Of a stretch of 64,000 nt of DNA, positions 1 to 13,235 are shown piece by piece; the first letter of the stretch is position 1; each line of letters starts with the position of its first letter. Source of the DNA: Nemophila menziesii (taxonomy: Eukaryota > Streptophyta > Magnoliopsida > Boraginales > Hydrophyllaceae). Under the pieces are notes generated by a model. It did no database searches and was not told the origin of the DNA. It saw nothing but the letters and a program-made list of their open reading frames with translations. The stretch lies in the NCBI GenBank assembly GCA_029959085.1, contig JARWIR010000002.1:36543733-36607732 (forward strand). The letters are read 5' to 3'. The position numbers and the translations under genes were made by a program.

Positions 1-1168
1 TGATTATCTCACTACGTTCTTTTATCTTTTGAGCTTGAAGACTAATAGTCTTAACCTTGTTGTCAACGTATTGGATCTTCTTCATGTTAGATGTTGTATC
101 TTGGGTCAATTGCAAAATTTGACTTTGCATTTGTTCTATGATTGTAGTGAGTCGTATCACATTCTTCTCTAAAAGTTGATTATGTTGTTTCAGATCTTGA
201 TACTGTTGTTGCAGGCTTTGCACTACTGATGCATCGATCTTTGATTCAAGTCTGCTCATATTATCCTTCGAGAAGTTGATGAGTTGACTAATAGTCTCTT
301 TTAACTCAGTTATTTCTTCTTGAGGACATGATTGAGCTTGACTTATATTATGCACATTGCAGCTCGGTGGTTGATTAGCTTGATTTTCATAGGCTTGTTC
401 TTGCAGGTATAACTATTGAGGTGGCTTTGGGATGCTTTCCTTAACGGTTATAGCGAGTTGTTGTATTTGTTCTTGCAAGCTTGAAATCCTCGCTTCTTCT
501 TCTTCATTAGTGGTAGGAGTTTGTTCTTATGGCCAACTCATGTTGTTCTTAATGATTGTTTCCATACCATTATTTGCTTCTTTTGGATCCATAGAGACAA
601 AATTACCACGACCCGTATTATCTGCTCTCAGCCTTGACTCTCTATCGAGTCCATTATAGAACATGGATAATTGTAATTGTGGCGTGTATCCATGTAGTGA
701 ACATCTTTCCAACATCTTTTGAAAACTCGTCGATGCTTCACCAACACTCTCTCCGGCTTCTTGTAAGAAATTCATAGGCTCCAATAGTTCCTTAACTCGC
801 ATACTTGTAGGATAAAATTTATCAAGGAATTTTTCTTGAAGCTTGTCCCAATTTGTTATTAGCTCGGGAGGTTGATCATCTAACCAATCGCTTGCTTTCC
901 CAGTCAAGAAAAATTGAAACATTATATAATACATTTGTTCTTGCGTAACACCTTCATTACTGTAGGCCTCACAAAATTGCATGAATTTCTGAACAGATCT
1001 AACTGGATCTTGATTAGTGTCACCATTAAATTTCCCATAGCTCGCGAATTGATTTATTAAGTCAGGATCAGGCTTGAATCTAACAGATTGGATTGTTGGG
1101 ACGCGAATCCCAATGCGTTGAACTCGAAATTGACTAGGAGACCCTAGCTCTAACCGTTGATTATCCAT
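1..1168 (-). pseudogene. gag of element D, interrupted by stops
   Basis: Retrotransposon capsid protein fragment. The open part (1168 down to 527, 213 residues) starts at an ATG 104 bases after the primer site and has the plant retrotrans_gag fold signature, including a KFKPDP-like lead (RFKPDPDLINQFASYG), QDPVRSVQKFMQFCEAY and FFLTGKASDWLD. It resembles gag of A, B and C. After MSWP a TAA (near 527) stops the frame, but the same frame continues to the window edge as a coiled-coil-rich gag tail with a second stop (TAG near 410). Both could come from CAA or CAG by C-to-T change. The zinc knuckle and protease are outside the window. Confidence 0.8.
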
Positions 1169-1271
1169 CTGAAACCTGAAAAAGACTAAAACAAAAAGAA
1201 AGCGTCAAACTGAAAACAAATAAAAACTTCTACACTAAATAAACACAAAATAGATTTAACTTGAAGATAAA

Positions 1272-1289
1272 TCCCTGGCAGCGGCGCCA
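1272..1289 (-). other. primer-binding site of D (tRNA-Asp type)
   Basis: On the minus strand this reads TGGCGCCGCTGCCAGGGA, complementary to the 3' end of a plant tRNA-Asp with few mismatches, the usual primer of Athila-group elements. It lies 6 bases inside the LTR end. The A at position 13 differs from the G seen in A, B and C. Confidence 0.8.
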
Positions 1290-1295
1290 AAAACT

Positions 1296-2784
1296 TGGTG
1301 GGGGCAAAGGTGTGATAAAATAATAGATAAATAAAGATAATAATAAAGAGCACACACCCTTGAGAACCACGGAATTCACTGCAAGTATCACAGATCGTTT
1401 GCAAGTTTTAATGATAAGTTAAGTTCGTTCGCAGGGATTTAATCTGTTAGATCTATTTATATTTAACAAGCGTAGATGAATTTATATGTTTAGAATAAAA
1501 TATAATAATATGAATAATTATCTGATATGAAAAAATCAAATACTAATCCAGATAAATAAATATGAATGTAAGTCTAATAGATTAGGGTCACTAATATTAG
1601 TCTATTTTACTAACTTGTTATTCTAACCTGTCACAGATTAAGCATTATATATTAACCAGGATTCTAAATTCTACCTAGCCTCTATTAGGCTTAGGAGCAA
1701 ATTCTCCACTACTAAGGATTCCTGAGTAATGATTGGTCATTAAATCAAACCTTTATGGCTATCTAGTTAGACAAAGGATCAAAACTAGACGATTATGTGG
1801 TGTTGTCAATAACTAAGAATAATCCTAAGATTGGCCAAATATAGGGTTGTAACAATAAGTCAAAACACATAATAACAATATACCCCGAGCTCAATCAATT
1901 AAAATAACAAATATTATTATGGAATTAAAGACAAAATAATAACCCAACAATTAAAAGTAAAACTTACAGAATAAAAGCTTAGATATATGGTTGAGCATAG
2001 ATATATAGCTAATTAACCTAAATATATAGAAGGTGAGATGTAGAAGAGGAGTTTGTCACTCTCCAACTTCTTGCTTCTTGTCTTCCTCTATAGGTCAGCT
2101 TAGTTCTTGGATGAATAGCTCTATACGAAGGATGAATAATAAATTAAAGACTAAGCTAATATTTAGAACTGAGTAATGACATGTTTACAATGGTATAAGG
2201 GTTTATTTATATGTGTTTAGGAACCCTAATTCGTTTTCTTGAAGGAGAAGGTAAGTAGTGGACTCCAAGCCCAACTCAAATTCGTAACCCTTAAACATGG
2301 AATCTGGCCCGTTTTTGTTTTCGTCCTAGAAGCTTTAGTACTCATCCGTTTGACGCGTATGAGTAGTCGAAATTCATCGCCTCAGAAAGATCTTCAATCT
2401 TGCTCTTGACCGTTTCTCCAAATTCCACACCAATTTTGAGATATAAGCTGGTTTGTGGTCGTAGGTGCAGAAATTCAGATTTAAGGCAGCTTTTCCTTTT
2501 CCATATTTTTAGCTTTTCTTTCCTTATCTCCAATTACGATGATTATCTCTTTCCATATCTCTTAGTCTTTGACTTGGAATCTAATTAAACTCCATAATTA
2601 TCCTTAAAGCTTCACACTAAATAAATCATTAAACCCAATATACTCTAAAAACAATAATTTACTAAATCAAAACTCAAAATAGGAAAGTGTTGTAATTCTC
2701 AAGAAAATCAATTAGAAAGACTTCTAAATCACTAAAAATGATGTCTCATCTTAACATAAATCTATCACAAATGAGGAGACATCA
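1296..2784 (-). repeat. 5' LTR of element D
   Basis: About 1489 bases, beginning TGATGTCTCC and ending CACCA on the minus strand. It has a TATAAATA box (2204-2211) as in the LTRs of A, B and C, and a U5 region with the shared text around GCAAGTTTTA. The end is placed from the position of the primer site. Confidence 0.75.
2204..2211 (-). promoter_or_regulatory. LTR TATA box of D
   Basis: TATAAATA on the minus strand, at the same place relative to the LTR start as the TATAAATA in LTRs of A, B and C. It would start the genomic RNA of the element. Confidence 0.5.
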
Positions 2785-2852
2785 ATAGGCAAAATTCTAC
2801 AACCATCATTTATTACGACAACTCGTAGGTGGTTGAAAGGTCATTGAATATC

Positions 2853-3250
2853 CACTAAATTATCTACCTACCACATCACTATCACCTATCTCGTCAACAT
2901 TAATATCGTTACTTAATCGAAAAATGTACACAAATTACATAACCACCACACCACTACTAATATATACAATTTTAATTCAAAAATTAACCTAATTGGTTTA
3001 ATCCGATCCGATTAAAACCCGATTATGTAAAATAAACTCTAAAATATGAAAATTTCATTAACCACACACTAAATTATCTACCTACCATATCACAATCACC
3101 TATCCCTTCAAAATTGATTTACTTACTAAAAACAAAACAAAAAATTCGTCAACACCGCAACCGATATATACAATTTTAATTCAAAATAAAACCTAGTAGG
3201 TTTAATCTGATCCGATTGGAACCTAATTACGTAAAATAAACTCCAACATA
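2853..3250. repeat. tandem duplication, period about 214 bases
   Basis: Two imperfect copies (2853-3066 and 3067 to about 3250) both start CACTAAATTATCTACCTACC and both end near GTAAAATAAACTC. They contain ATATATACAATTTTAATTC and the phrase TTTAATC(C/T)GATCCGATT. No coding potential is seen. Confidence 0.7.
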
Positions 3251-4262
3251 AACAAAAAATACACTACATCCTTCTATTTCAAAACCCTAACAGCTTGCCA
3301 CGTGTCCATTTTGAAAATCATAAGTAAATGACAAAACAAAATAAACCAAATACAATGGAACAAAAAAATACACTTAACCTATATATTTTCAAAACAAAAA
3401 CATACACTAACTATTTAATTAAAAAATGGCCAATCCACTTGCTTCGATGTCACAAATTAATATAATACGGTTTAATGACAGCGTGACACGTGTAATTTAA
3501 TTTTTTTTATTTTTTCTTAACACCGTTGACTTTTGGGAATGAAAATTAAGCCGAACTTGTTTTTTGGAACAAAAATTTGCACTACAGCCGCAAGTTTTGA
3601 ATAGTGTCGGAACGAAAACTATAATAAAATAATAATATAGTTACTATTTAGCCGAATAAACAAATAATAAATAAACTATTCATTTATTTGACCATACATA
3701 ATCATTACATGTAGAGGGTTATAACAGTCTTTTTGCAAACTAATTAAATTATATTATAAAATGGACGAACCACAATCGTCCACGTCACAATCCGTGCACC
3801 ACGTGTCATCGCCTCCTTCCTGCGTACCTACATGATATGTATTGAGGAAACTTCCAAGATCTTAACCACTAATCAATTTTGGTCCCTGCGCAAGGTCAAC
3901 ATAAGGTATAAATGTGTAAATAAAGTGACTATTATCATTGACTCGTCAAACGCTCATGCTCATGTGAAACGACCTCCATTAGATTTTACTATAATTTTGG
4001 CACGCGATCCAATTTAGTTTCTATACAAATCCTTAATGTTTCCTTCTTCGAAACCCCCACTCTACTCATAGATCGCAATCTTTCTATTTCGATTTTGAAA
4101 TGCAGTTTGCGTATTAATTAAGCACAATCTTTATATAGTTCGCGGAAATCTCATATAAGATCTCCAGCTTTGTAGCAAGATTTTCTTCAATAACAGGTAC
4201 AACTTAAATTAAAACCCCACACTCCCATTTTTGAACCAATATTTCCCAATTCTTTGTCAGCC
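3251..4262. other. AT-rich intergenic DNA
   Basis: No gene supported. It contains two CACGTG G-box type motifs (near 3487 and 3799), common in plant promoters, and may hold remnants of the promoter of the F-box pseudogene that follows. A 61-residue open frame at 3832-4017 shows no family match. Confidence 0.4.
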
Positions 4263-5198
4263 ATGACGAAGCAAAGAAATAAGAAGATTAAATACAGAAT
4301 TTCCGAAAATCAGACTTAATCAGTCGATTGCCTGATATCATTTTAAGCCATATCCTTTCATTTCTAGACACAAAATCTGCAAGTGCAACGTGTCTACTTT
4401 CCAAGCGGTGGAATCAGTTATTAGCTAATGTTCAGGTACTCGATTTTAAGTATGATGAAGGCACATCAACCTTAGAATTTACCCTTTCCGCCTTTACCCT
4501 TAGATCCTTTATATAGATTCACTAGATGGTTAGAAACATGTTATCAAAAAGGGAAAACACCCCTCTGACAAAGTTTGACCTCTCCGTGACGAGAGATGTG
4601 GACCCAAATTTTCTACAGGATTGCATTGTCTATGCTTTGAATCACAATGTCAAACATTTAACAACTTGTGCATTATGCGCTCCATTACAGTTGCCAGGTG
4701 TATTTTTTGCTTGCAAGTCATTAATTTCATTAAAGCTAAGTAATGTGGTATGCAATAGTATTGAACTCCCAACTTCATTTCCACCGAATTTGAAGGTCCT
4801 TAGACTTAGTAGGTTTATATTAACAAACAAGAACAAGGGTTTTTTCTCTGGGTGTAGCAATCTCGAGACTTTACACTACTTACATTCTGGTTGTTTACCG
4901 ACGTAATATATGTAGTAAATTAATCAAGAATCCACCTCCACGTAATAGATCTAACTCCTTCCTTGAACTTCCATCAAGGATTTTATAGAACATGACAATT
5001 GTTGATCTTCTGAGTAGCCATGATCTGGAACTCGCCTTAAACATAATTGAAATCTTGTCCAACATTTCCCTACTAACTCATATTGCTCTTGACGAAATGT
5101 TGTCAGTTCTAGCTGCGCATTTAACATCATATTTCTCAGATAATATCGATCAAAAAAATATTGTTTGTATCATCTCATGTAGTGATTTGATATCGTAG
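4263..5198 (+). pseudogene. F-box/LRR (FBD-type) protein pseudogene
   Basis: F-box proteins recruit substrates to SCF ubiquitin ligases. The F-box is clear from 4310: [20 protein letters not shown], then [16 protein letters not shown]. The upstream ATG at 4263 is in another frame, so a 1-base shift separates it from the F-box. A stop falls at 4516, then an LRR-like part runs 4526-4906 (CKSLISLKLSNVV, FPPNLKVLRLSRFIL, GCSNLETLHYL), with a stop at 4904-4906 and later pieces at 4992-5198. Normal members have about 400 residues in one reading frame, often with introns. Here stops and shifts break it repeatedly. The family call is firm; function is lost or the gene is a relic. Confidence 0.8.
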
Positions 5199-6463
5199 TT
5201 GTTGATCAAACCACTTACTCGCTGCATCTATGAGGAAAAACGGAAACATCGCGAGATACATATGTTATCGTGTCACACCTTGCATGATGTACGAATCTAA
5301 ATCAGTTTAACATATAGAAATCCAAAAAAGTATCGAAACCGAATGGTTATAAGACTTAAAATCCGAAACCGATAAAAAGAATAAAAACTGAAAAAAAAAA
5401 CCCGGACCAAACCATTTTACTCAAATTTCTTTGAATTCAATTTAAAAATGTAATTATTAAAATTTTATATTATTAAAATTTGAACTATAGATAATTCATA
5501 TCATAAATGAATTTACTAATTTATACCTTTCTTTCTTTTTTGGTCTGAATACATTAACTTAAATAGTATTTTTTTTATTTTTCATAAACTTATACCACAT
5601 ATGAAGGAAACTATCCATTGTATTTTTATTTCTAGCTATTGCACCTACATTATTTTTCTAGTCAACGATTAAGAAAAGAAAAAAATCTGTTTGTCAACAT
5701 TACAGTAGTTCCGAAAAAAAACACTACATTAGAAAATATTGAAAATAGTAAATTTGTTTTTCAACATTAAAGTAGTTTAAAAAAAGCACTAAATTATTCT
5801 TTTTATATATGTAATTTAAGATAAACGGTTTTTCGGTTTTCACTTTTATTTTATACCTAAACCACAACCTAATAGTCTTATACACGATTACAGTTTGTAA
5901 AATCATAATCTAATAATTTTACACACGGTCACATATTCGGTTTGTAATCGATTCGTTTATCCGTCGGTTTTTGTTTTAAATCCGAACCGTTGCAATCCCT
6001 AACTGAAAAGGCAAATTAATAGGCAACCAACAAAATATTCTTCATATACTAACTCACTAAATTCTTAATAATTACAATCATATATCGAAATGAGAAAAAA
6101 ATTATAATTGTTGTGAATCGAAAGAAAGAATTAAGAAAAAATAATGAGAACAAGATAATGTGAATATTACAAATATTTTGAAATAAAGGGAAAGTCGTTA
6201 ATCCATTGCGAATCAAAAAAATCAGCCGCATACCACTAGTAAGAAATGATGGTAAATTTTATTTTCTTGTTTATCGAAAATTACTTCTCCAAAAATATTG
6301 ATGCGGTTGTAATTGTATAGTCGCAAACTCTAGCTCTGTTTTTGTCATTATCACCTGATTTAATATATACATAATATTAAAACCCCTACTAATGACAGTG
6401 GGTAAAAAATAAGAGTAAATTAAACTCACATTGTCATACAAACTATCGAGATACTTATATTCT
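5199..6463. other. AT-rich intergenic DNA, nothing recognised
   Basis: No coding remnant or repeat supported. Short open frames on the minus strand (5724-5906 and 6049-6231) are low-complexity and rich in Phe, Ile and Tyr, as expected from AT-rich sequence. Confidence 0.5.
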
Positions 6464-8560
6464 TCAATATATTCTTCTCTTCCTAGGAGGAAGCGTCGCG
6501 TCCATTTCTCTCTTTTCACGAGAAAGAAATATCCCCCAAAAGTAGAGCTCCTTGTTCGATCCTAGGTGAAAATTTAGTCCAAAAGTAATTAAGGTGAAAT
6601 TTTAGAAGCTTATGATATAACAATATAAGAGATGAGAGGGCTCATTCTAACAATCCTCACACAAGAGAGTAGATGGATTTAATATAAGTTTGACACCGTC
6701 TTGCAAGCATGTTCCCATTATCAACTTCTCTCTTGCTAAATCCTCCAACGAGGAGAAGCTGGAGTTATCACTGCGACATAGAGTAGATAAAAGAAATTTC
6801 ATTATATAAACAAAAATGATTTAATATGGATCGAATACATATTAATATTGATAGATAGTTACCTCTTAATATGATCATAGAAGAAGTATACTCCAATATG
6901 ATCTACATGTGGGCAAATTCCTTGGTTCTTGTAGTAATCTTGGCGTGAAATCAGTTCAAACTCCGACACTTTAGGCATTTTCTTTACTAAACAATATATC
7001 TTCTTCCGAGTTATGCACAGAGCTTGAGCATTTATACCATCAAATAGTCCTTCGTGGTTGGGACTATTGAGGACCTTGAAACTTCCCCTAGATAATATAA
7101 GTAAATAACTAATGAATACAAATATTTACTGTACAAATTACATTTCCATACATGTTAATAGCTTTTATAGACAAATCATAATGGGTTTTTAATTTTTCTT
7201 AACACAAATACTAAAAACTAAATTATAGGCAAAAAAACATGTTTATTACCTCCATGAATAATTTATAGCAGGACTACGTAAATATCGGAAAAATTCATAT
7301 TGATCATCAAATTTGCCTACATAAAACCCAAAATCAAAGAGTTTTCCATATACTAGTCATAGGAAACCAAAATAAGCAAAAGGAAACGGGTCTAATAAGT
7401 AAATAATATAGAATTAACTGGGCCTAAAACATGATGAGATGATGTCAGATGTGGTTGGGGTTCTATTTCCTTTTCTAACATTGTTTCAGTTGTTTTTACC
7501 TCTCCCATAGTTTTGAGGTCATTCTCTGACTATTCCACTTGAACTTGTTTCTTCTCTAGAGTTGGTTGAACATATGATTTCCCTTTATATATAAACCAAC
7601 ATCAACAAATTTTATATGAAACAATACCAAGGTGAATTTATAGTTTTTGGAAAGAGCATATAATTAGATGCTAGTCAATAAATATATAATTACTTACGCT
7701 TATACTTCATTTGAACACATGTTTTACACATCCATTTTTCAGGAGCCGCCCAACAAAAGACGTCCATCCAATAGCTGAGATAATGGAAAAAAATACTACT
7801 TTAACATATTATACAAGATTAATGAAATATTATATAGTTCAAAATATGCTCGATACAACATCGGTTTATTGTTTCTCATCACTTCTCAAAACCATAAATC
7901 ATTGATAACTTCCTATAGTAGAAGAAAAAGTAGGGATTAAGAATCATACAGATGTTCTTGAAGAATTTTACATTCATAGCATAAAGAAATTTCGCCAATG
8001 CCAGTCTCTTTACAAACATCACATATTAATCCTGCAATAAATAGCATGATATTATCCACTGAAATATGTGATGACATTATGTTACTAGTTAATCTAATTT
8101 TCACAATGACAAAACTAATTCATATGTAGTGTTAGTGCTCTACAAATGCAAATTAGCGGCAAGCCCTGAGGTAAAGATTTTGGAAATTTCTTGTTTGCAA
8201 TTACCTATAAACATGTATTTCAAATATGATCTAAAAAATTTAATTATCTAGTTTTCTTTCAATTATATGTGATTCACAGTATGAACCCACCATATTTAAA
8301 TGAGATATTTTTTCTTGTTGAAATGTCATGACCAAAGATCATCATTGTGTTGTAAAGATAAAATTGAATTCAGCAACAATTATAAAGAAATATTCAAAAA
8401 AATTGTAAAATATAAATCAATAAATATTTAGATTTCTTAATTTTTAAATACACATAAATACGAAAACAATTATATTAACATTATATAAAAAACTCTAAAA
8501 AAAATTTACCTTTTTTCATCGCAACATTAATCTGCAAAGCTTGAAGTTGATTTGTATTTT
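6464..8560 (-). pseudogene. PHD-finger, AIPP2/PAIPP2-like gene (probably broken)
   Basis: Minus-strand exons can be traced by GT/AG borders. 8031-7950 joined to 7774-7698 gives a PHD finger: CDVC, CYEC, EH, then WMCKTC. 7316-7250 joined to 7087-6863 gives SWRGSFKVLN, then KMPKVSEFELISRQD and IGVYFFYD, the usual text of the domain after the PHD finger in plant AIPP2-like proteins (chromatin readers linked to histone marks and flowering control). 6770 to about 6650 and 6561-6464 give DLA, DGVKL and LYFWGIFLSREK, then a TGA. Phases agree at the first two joins and at 6863/6770; the last join is unresolved. An exon between the finger and this domain (about 7580-7430) has an in-frame TAG, and one expected PHD cysteine is Trp. 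A first exon may end at 8510. Family call is inference from motifs. Confidence 0.6.
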
Positions 8561-8738
8561 ACAATTATTTTTTCTCTTTCTTTTTTGTTTTGTTCATGGT
8601 GGAAAAAGGATAGTAAGTGTTTGAAAATAGATAATTTTTTTAGGAGTTGCTTTTGTAGTATATATGATAGTTTGAGAATGATACTGAGGTGTAGAGAAAC
8701 GGAGGGGTCTATAAAAAAGAAGGGTTTCGTATGAAGAT

Positions 8739-9374
8739 TGTTGGATATGGGCTAAATATATATTTGTGAAGTATAATGTCTTATTAGACCATCTTAATGT
8801 ATTTATTTATGAAGTCAGGCTTTCTATTTCTTAATGGGTTGAGTACTTATGGACTTTTGTACAACGCCCATATGTTTTATTATATAAAACTGAGTTAAAT
8901 CTCAATTATTTATTTTGATCACTTTAGAGGGATCATATTAGAATTCTACGCACTTTATTTAGAAGACTTCATTTAGAAGACGTTTTTCTTCAAACATCAA
9001 CTCATTCTCTTGTTTTTTAGTTTTTCAGACTTCTGTTGGGTCTTTTTCAGAAATAAACTTGGTAATTACCTTCAAGATTGATTAGAGTTTTGAATTCTTC
9101 TTTAATAATTTGTATAATCTAAATCTTTTCTTGATTAGTTAACCGTGTAGTTTATATTAGTTGATAGCTTGAGGGTTTCAGTTTGATTCATTGAATATTG
9201 TTGAGTAACAAGTGTATTACAATTATTATAGTGGACGACGCTTCTTTCACCGTAACTCAAAGTGGACGTAGACAATTTGTCGAACCAAGATAAACCTTTG
9301 TGATCTTTATTTTATGTTTTAAATCTTTTCTGAAACTATTTAGATACTCAAATCTTGGATCCAAACTTTTTACA
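8739..9374 (+). repeat. 5' LTR of copia element
   Basis: About 636 bases from TGTTGGATATGGGC to TTTTTACA, the typical TG...CA ends. A TATATAAA (8881-8888) is a likely promoter element. The ATATTGTTGAGTAACAAGTG unit near 9190 occurs once here but three times in the 3' LTR. Confidence 0.75.
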
Positions 9375-9378
9375 ATAG

Positions 9379-9390
9379 TGGTATCAGAGC
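9379..9390 (+). other. primer-binding site of copia element
   Basis: TGGTATCAGAGC, complementary to the 3' end of plant initiator tRNA-Met, the standard copia primer site, 4 bases after the LTR. Confidence 0.9.
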
Positions 9391-9679
9391 TTGTTTAAAT
9401 CTCTTACATATTTGTGGTATATTTTACTCTTCTATGGTTTAATGATCCAAATATAAAAGCCGATTTAACTTTATTTAAATTTTTGGGTTTCTGATTTGGT
9501 GTTTCTTGGTTCTTGAAAATCTTTAAATATTTTTCTAAAGTTCTAGTATATTAAAATTTCCTTGGAGAGTTTTAGTTTCCGAGATTTCGTGGGTTTATAA
9601 ACTCGTAATTTTAAAAGAATTTCATACTTTAAAGTTTCTCCTTAACAGTTAGTACAACCCTATATTTTGTATTGTCCTA

Positions 9680-12600
9680 ATGGCTACACTCGTATTGAGA
9701 TGTCAGTCTATGATGGAAAAATTGAGTTTTGTATTTGGCTGAAAAAAATTATAAGATCAAACATGCATTGATTAAGGACATAAAACTATGGCCTAAAGAT
9801 CACCTGGACAAAGACAAAGAAATAAATGAAGAGGCGTTCACCATATTGTTCATTAACCCGATTCGTTAATAAGTAAAGTAAACGGATGTGAAACTACACT
9901 TGAACTCTAGGGTAAGATAGGCTCTTTCTATTCTATTAAGTCTTTACCCAGCTTGAATTTCTTGAAAGGATCTTTGTTTATCTATAAAAAGGAAGTGTGT
10001 AAATTTTTTGGAGATAACATTGATGAGTTTTTCGAAAATTACCTTAATATTAAATGGTATCCCAGACCTTAGATGTTATGAGTAAATTCATGGTTATTCT
10101 CAACTCAAATCCTGATTCTCATTAAGTAGTTAAAGAGTTATTTCAATATGCGAGTATTGTCCCTACTTTTGACTAAGCTATTGTTGCTTTAAAAACCAGA
10201 GAAAATGAAGTTAAACTAAGTAGAAGAACTGGCTCAAACTTGTTTACTAAACCAAGTACAGATGTTACACATGTCCCGGAAACAAATAAAACAAGAATAC
10301 ATTTAATAATAATAAAACTAAGTCTATAGAAACTAGAAAATGTTTTCATTGTGGTAAAGTTGGACAATTAAAGATAATTTGTTTTAAATTGAAAACAAAT
10401 TGACTTCTGGTTATAATGAATTTAATGTTGTATTCATGCCTAAGATAGATGATGATGTATGTGAAGTTCTAAATGTCACTGATAAGTCTAGTCATATTAA
10501 TTGGATACTTGATTCTCATTTCACCTTTCATATGTGTCCTTTATCTAAATTATTGCATGATCTTGTTAAAACTAGTAACAAAAAATTGATCAAACTGAAA
10601 ATGTGATGTTAAGGGTGTTGGTAAGATAAAACTGATAATGTATAATGGAAAAATTTATTACTTTGCCAAATGTTAGATATATACCTGAATAAAAATACCA
10701 TTTTGTACTGTTGCATATGAGAGAAAATTCAGGTATTTTTTTCTGTTGTGGATGATTTTAGTAGAAGGGTTTGGACATTTTTCTTGAAAACAGAAGTTGA
10801 AACTTTTTCTAAAATCAAAGAATACAATGTTTTTAGAACTGATAATTGGCTTGAGTTACCAAAGTTTTTAGAATACAAAGTTTTTAGAACTCCTTTAGAA
10901 AAAGTTAGAATCCTTTTATTTAGATTTGTTTTACCAAAAAATCTTTTTGGGGGAAACTTAATACACTGTAACTTATTTGATAAATATGAGTCTCAAAAGG
11001 TCCATTGACTTCAAATCGCATATGGAAGTCTAGTCTGGCAATACGCCTAACCTGCCCCATTTAAGAGTTTTTGGATATGTAGCTTATGCTCACACTAAGG
11101 ATGGTAAACTTGACCACATGCATCGAATGTATTATGTTCGGTTATCCACGACAACATCAGGTGAAAAGTTATAGATTATGGGATAAAACTGCTAGTGGGT
11201 TTAAAGTTTATGTATGTAGAGATTTCATATTTGATGAGTTAACATTTCCTTGCTAGAATCTTATAGATACATGTAATGATGTTTTTCTTAAACTAACTGT
11301 TGAGAATGTGGAATATGAATTTGAGGTGGAGCACCTTAACCTGAACAATCAGAAAAATCTTCTACCAAATGCCATCAAGTGGATCAACCCCAAGGACATG
11401 TAAATGAAGAAGATGTTGAGCAGCTTGATGGACCTGAAGCGGAGGAGGCTGATAAGTCAAAAGTAGAAGGTCTTCAACACTACCAGTTGGATAGGAATAT
11501 GCAAAGAAGAGAACATAAGGCTCCTAGCAAGTATTCTTATGATGACTTGGTTTATACTGCTTTAACTTCTGCAGTTGAGAAGAGGGATTCTAGGCTTATT
11601 CTTATCTTGATGCTATAAATTTTGAGGATAAAAAATTATAGGTAATTTTATGAATAAAGAATTAAATTTCATCTTACTTAATAATAGTTAAACTTTAGTT
11701 GTTAAACCTAGCTAAACTAGTCGAATGTAATTGGTTTTATAAACTTAAAGAAGGTAGTTCAGAAACTAACCCACCTAGGTATTAAGCTAGACTAGTTGCT
11801 AAGGGATATACTAAAAGGGAAGGCATTGAATTTACTTAAATTTTTTCTCATGCGATTGAATTCAAAACTTTTAGAATTATGTTAAGATAACCTTGAAATT
11901 TTCTCTCATATGCAACCCGTTTTAACCTTGAAATTTAGAAGTTGGATGTTAAGATAACTTTCTTGCACGGTGATTTTAAGAAAACTATTTATATAAGGTA
12001 GCCTGAAGGCTACCATGATTCCGAGTTGCCTGATAATATATGTATTTTGAAAAAATCCTTATATAGATTAAAATAGTCCCCAAGGCAATGGTATAAGAGG
12101 TTTAATTCTTCTGTGTTATCCCTTGGATTTAAAAGGACGCAATATGATGCGTGTTTTTACTTTACATGGCAAGAAAGTTGTGCGATTTATGTTCTTTTAT
12201 ATGTTGATTATATGAAATACTCCGTCTTATATAAATAAACAGAAAAATGTTTTGAAATCTGAATTTGATAGGTAAGATTTAGGAAATGCTAGATACATCG
12301 CATGATAATTGATAGGAATAAATCAAAGTGCATATTAAAATTACATCAAATACCTTACTTGAAAAAGATCATTTCTAAGTTTGGTAATTTGAATTGCAAA
12401 AATATACAGATTCCTTTGGGAGGTCACATTGTTTTGACTAAACAGTTGTGCCTAAAGACTCAATCTGATCTTTTGAAAATGGAAACCATTCCTTGTTGTA
12501 ATATTATGGGATTTCTTATGTAATACATGATTAACACTAAACCTGATTTCTCTTTTTCTATCTCTTTACTTTGTAGATTTATGTCAAGTCCTGGCTATGG

Positions 12601-13060
12601 TCATTGGTTGGCAATTAAGCATGTTTTGGCATATGTAAGTTCTACTTTAAATGTGAGTCTGATCTATGATAATCTTATATGTCCGTGAGCTGATTGGTTA
12701 TGTAGTTACAGATTTTGCTAGATGTAGGGACTCTAGAATGTCCACTACCTCCTACTATTTCATCTTGGGGCAAAATTTTATTTCTTGGAAGTGTCAATTA
12801 CAACCACTGGTGGCTCTTTCAACAACTGAGTTAAAATATGTTGCAATTACTAATTGCTTAAAAGAAGCTATTTGTCTTTAGAATTTCTTTAAAGATGTTA
12901 AGTTGGTTAAAGGTATTCTTGTAATATTTTTTGATAGTCAAGTTGCAAATCATTTGAGTAAAAATCGTGTATATCATAAGTTAACTAAACATATTGATGT
13001 TAAGTAGTATTTTATTATATATGTATTATTTAATAATGATGTTAAGTTGGAAAAAATTTA
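9680..13060 (+). pseudogene. copia gag-pol remnant
   Basis: Pieces in order: a degenerate gag start near 9680; a zinc knuckle at about 10335-10375 (CFHCGKVGQLKIIC, with Gln in place of the ligand His); a protease at 10494 (INWILDSHFTFHMC, where the family has DSG); an integrase core piece at 10748 (DDFSRRVWTFFLKTE) and a later PHLRVFGYVAYAH; RT pieces at 11740-12210 (ARLVAKGYTKREG, KLDVKITFLHG, CILKKSLYRLK, VLLYVDYM); and an RNase H piece at 12666-12881 (STTSYYFILGQNFISWK, VALSTTELKYVAITN), ending TKHIDVK near 13005. The RT catalytic YVDD reads YVDY. There are many stops and shifts, so no product can be made. Confidence 0.85.
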
Positions 13061-13235
13061 TTTTGAGTTGAATCCTTTTGATATGGGTACTATTTGGGCA
13101 ATGATGGTGATGAAGATGGTGATGTTACTATAATATTCTCAGGTACTAATGACTTGATCTGATACTGGCACAACATATCTCAAGGTAGAGATTTTCGGAT
13201 ATGGGATGATATTTATTTGTGAAAAGTGTATTTTT

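Larger units (their letters stand above)
1..2784 (-). mobile_element. Athila-like Ty3/gypsy element D, 5' part only
   Basis: LTR retrotransposon read on the minus strand, with the LTR at the right, then the primer site, then gag running off the window start. Its LTR begins TGATGTCTCCTCATTTGTGA, the same start as elements A, B and C, so the four form one superfamily group. Protease, RT and integrase would lie left of the window. The target-site duplication cannot be checked because only one end is present. The gag has in-frame stops, so this copy is dead. Confidence 0.85.
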
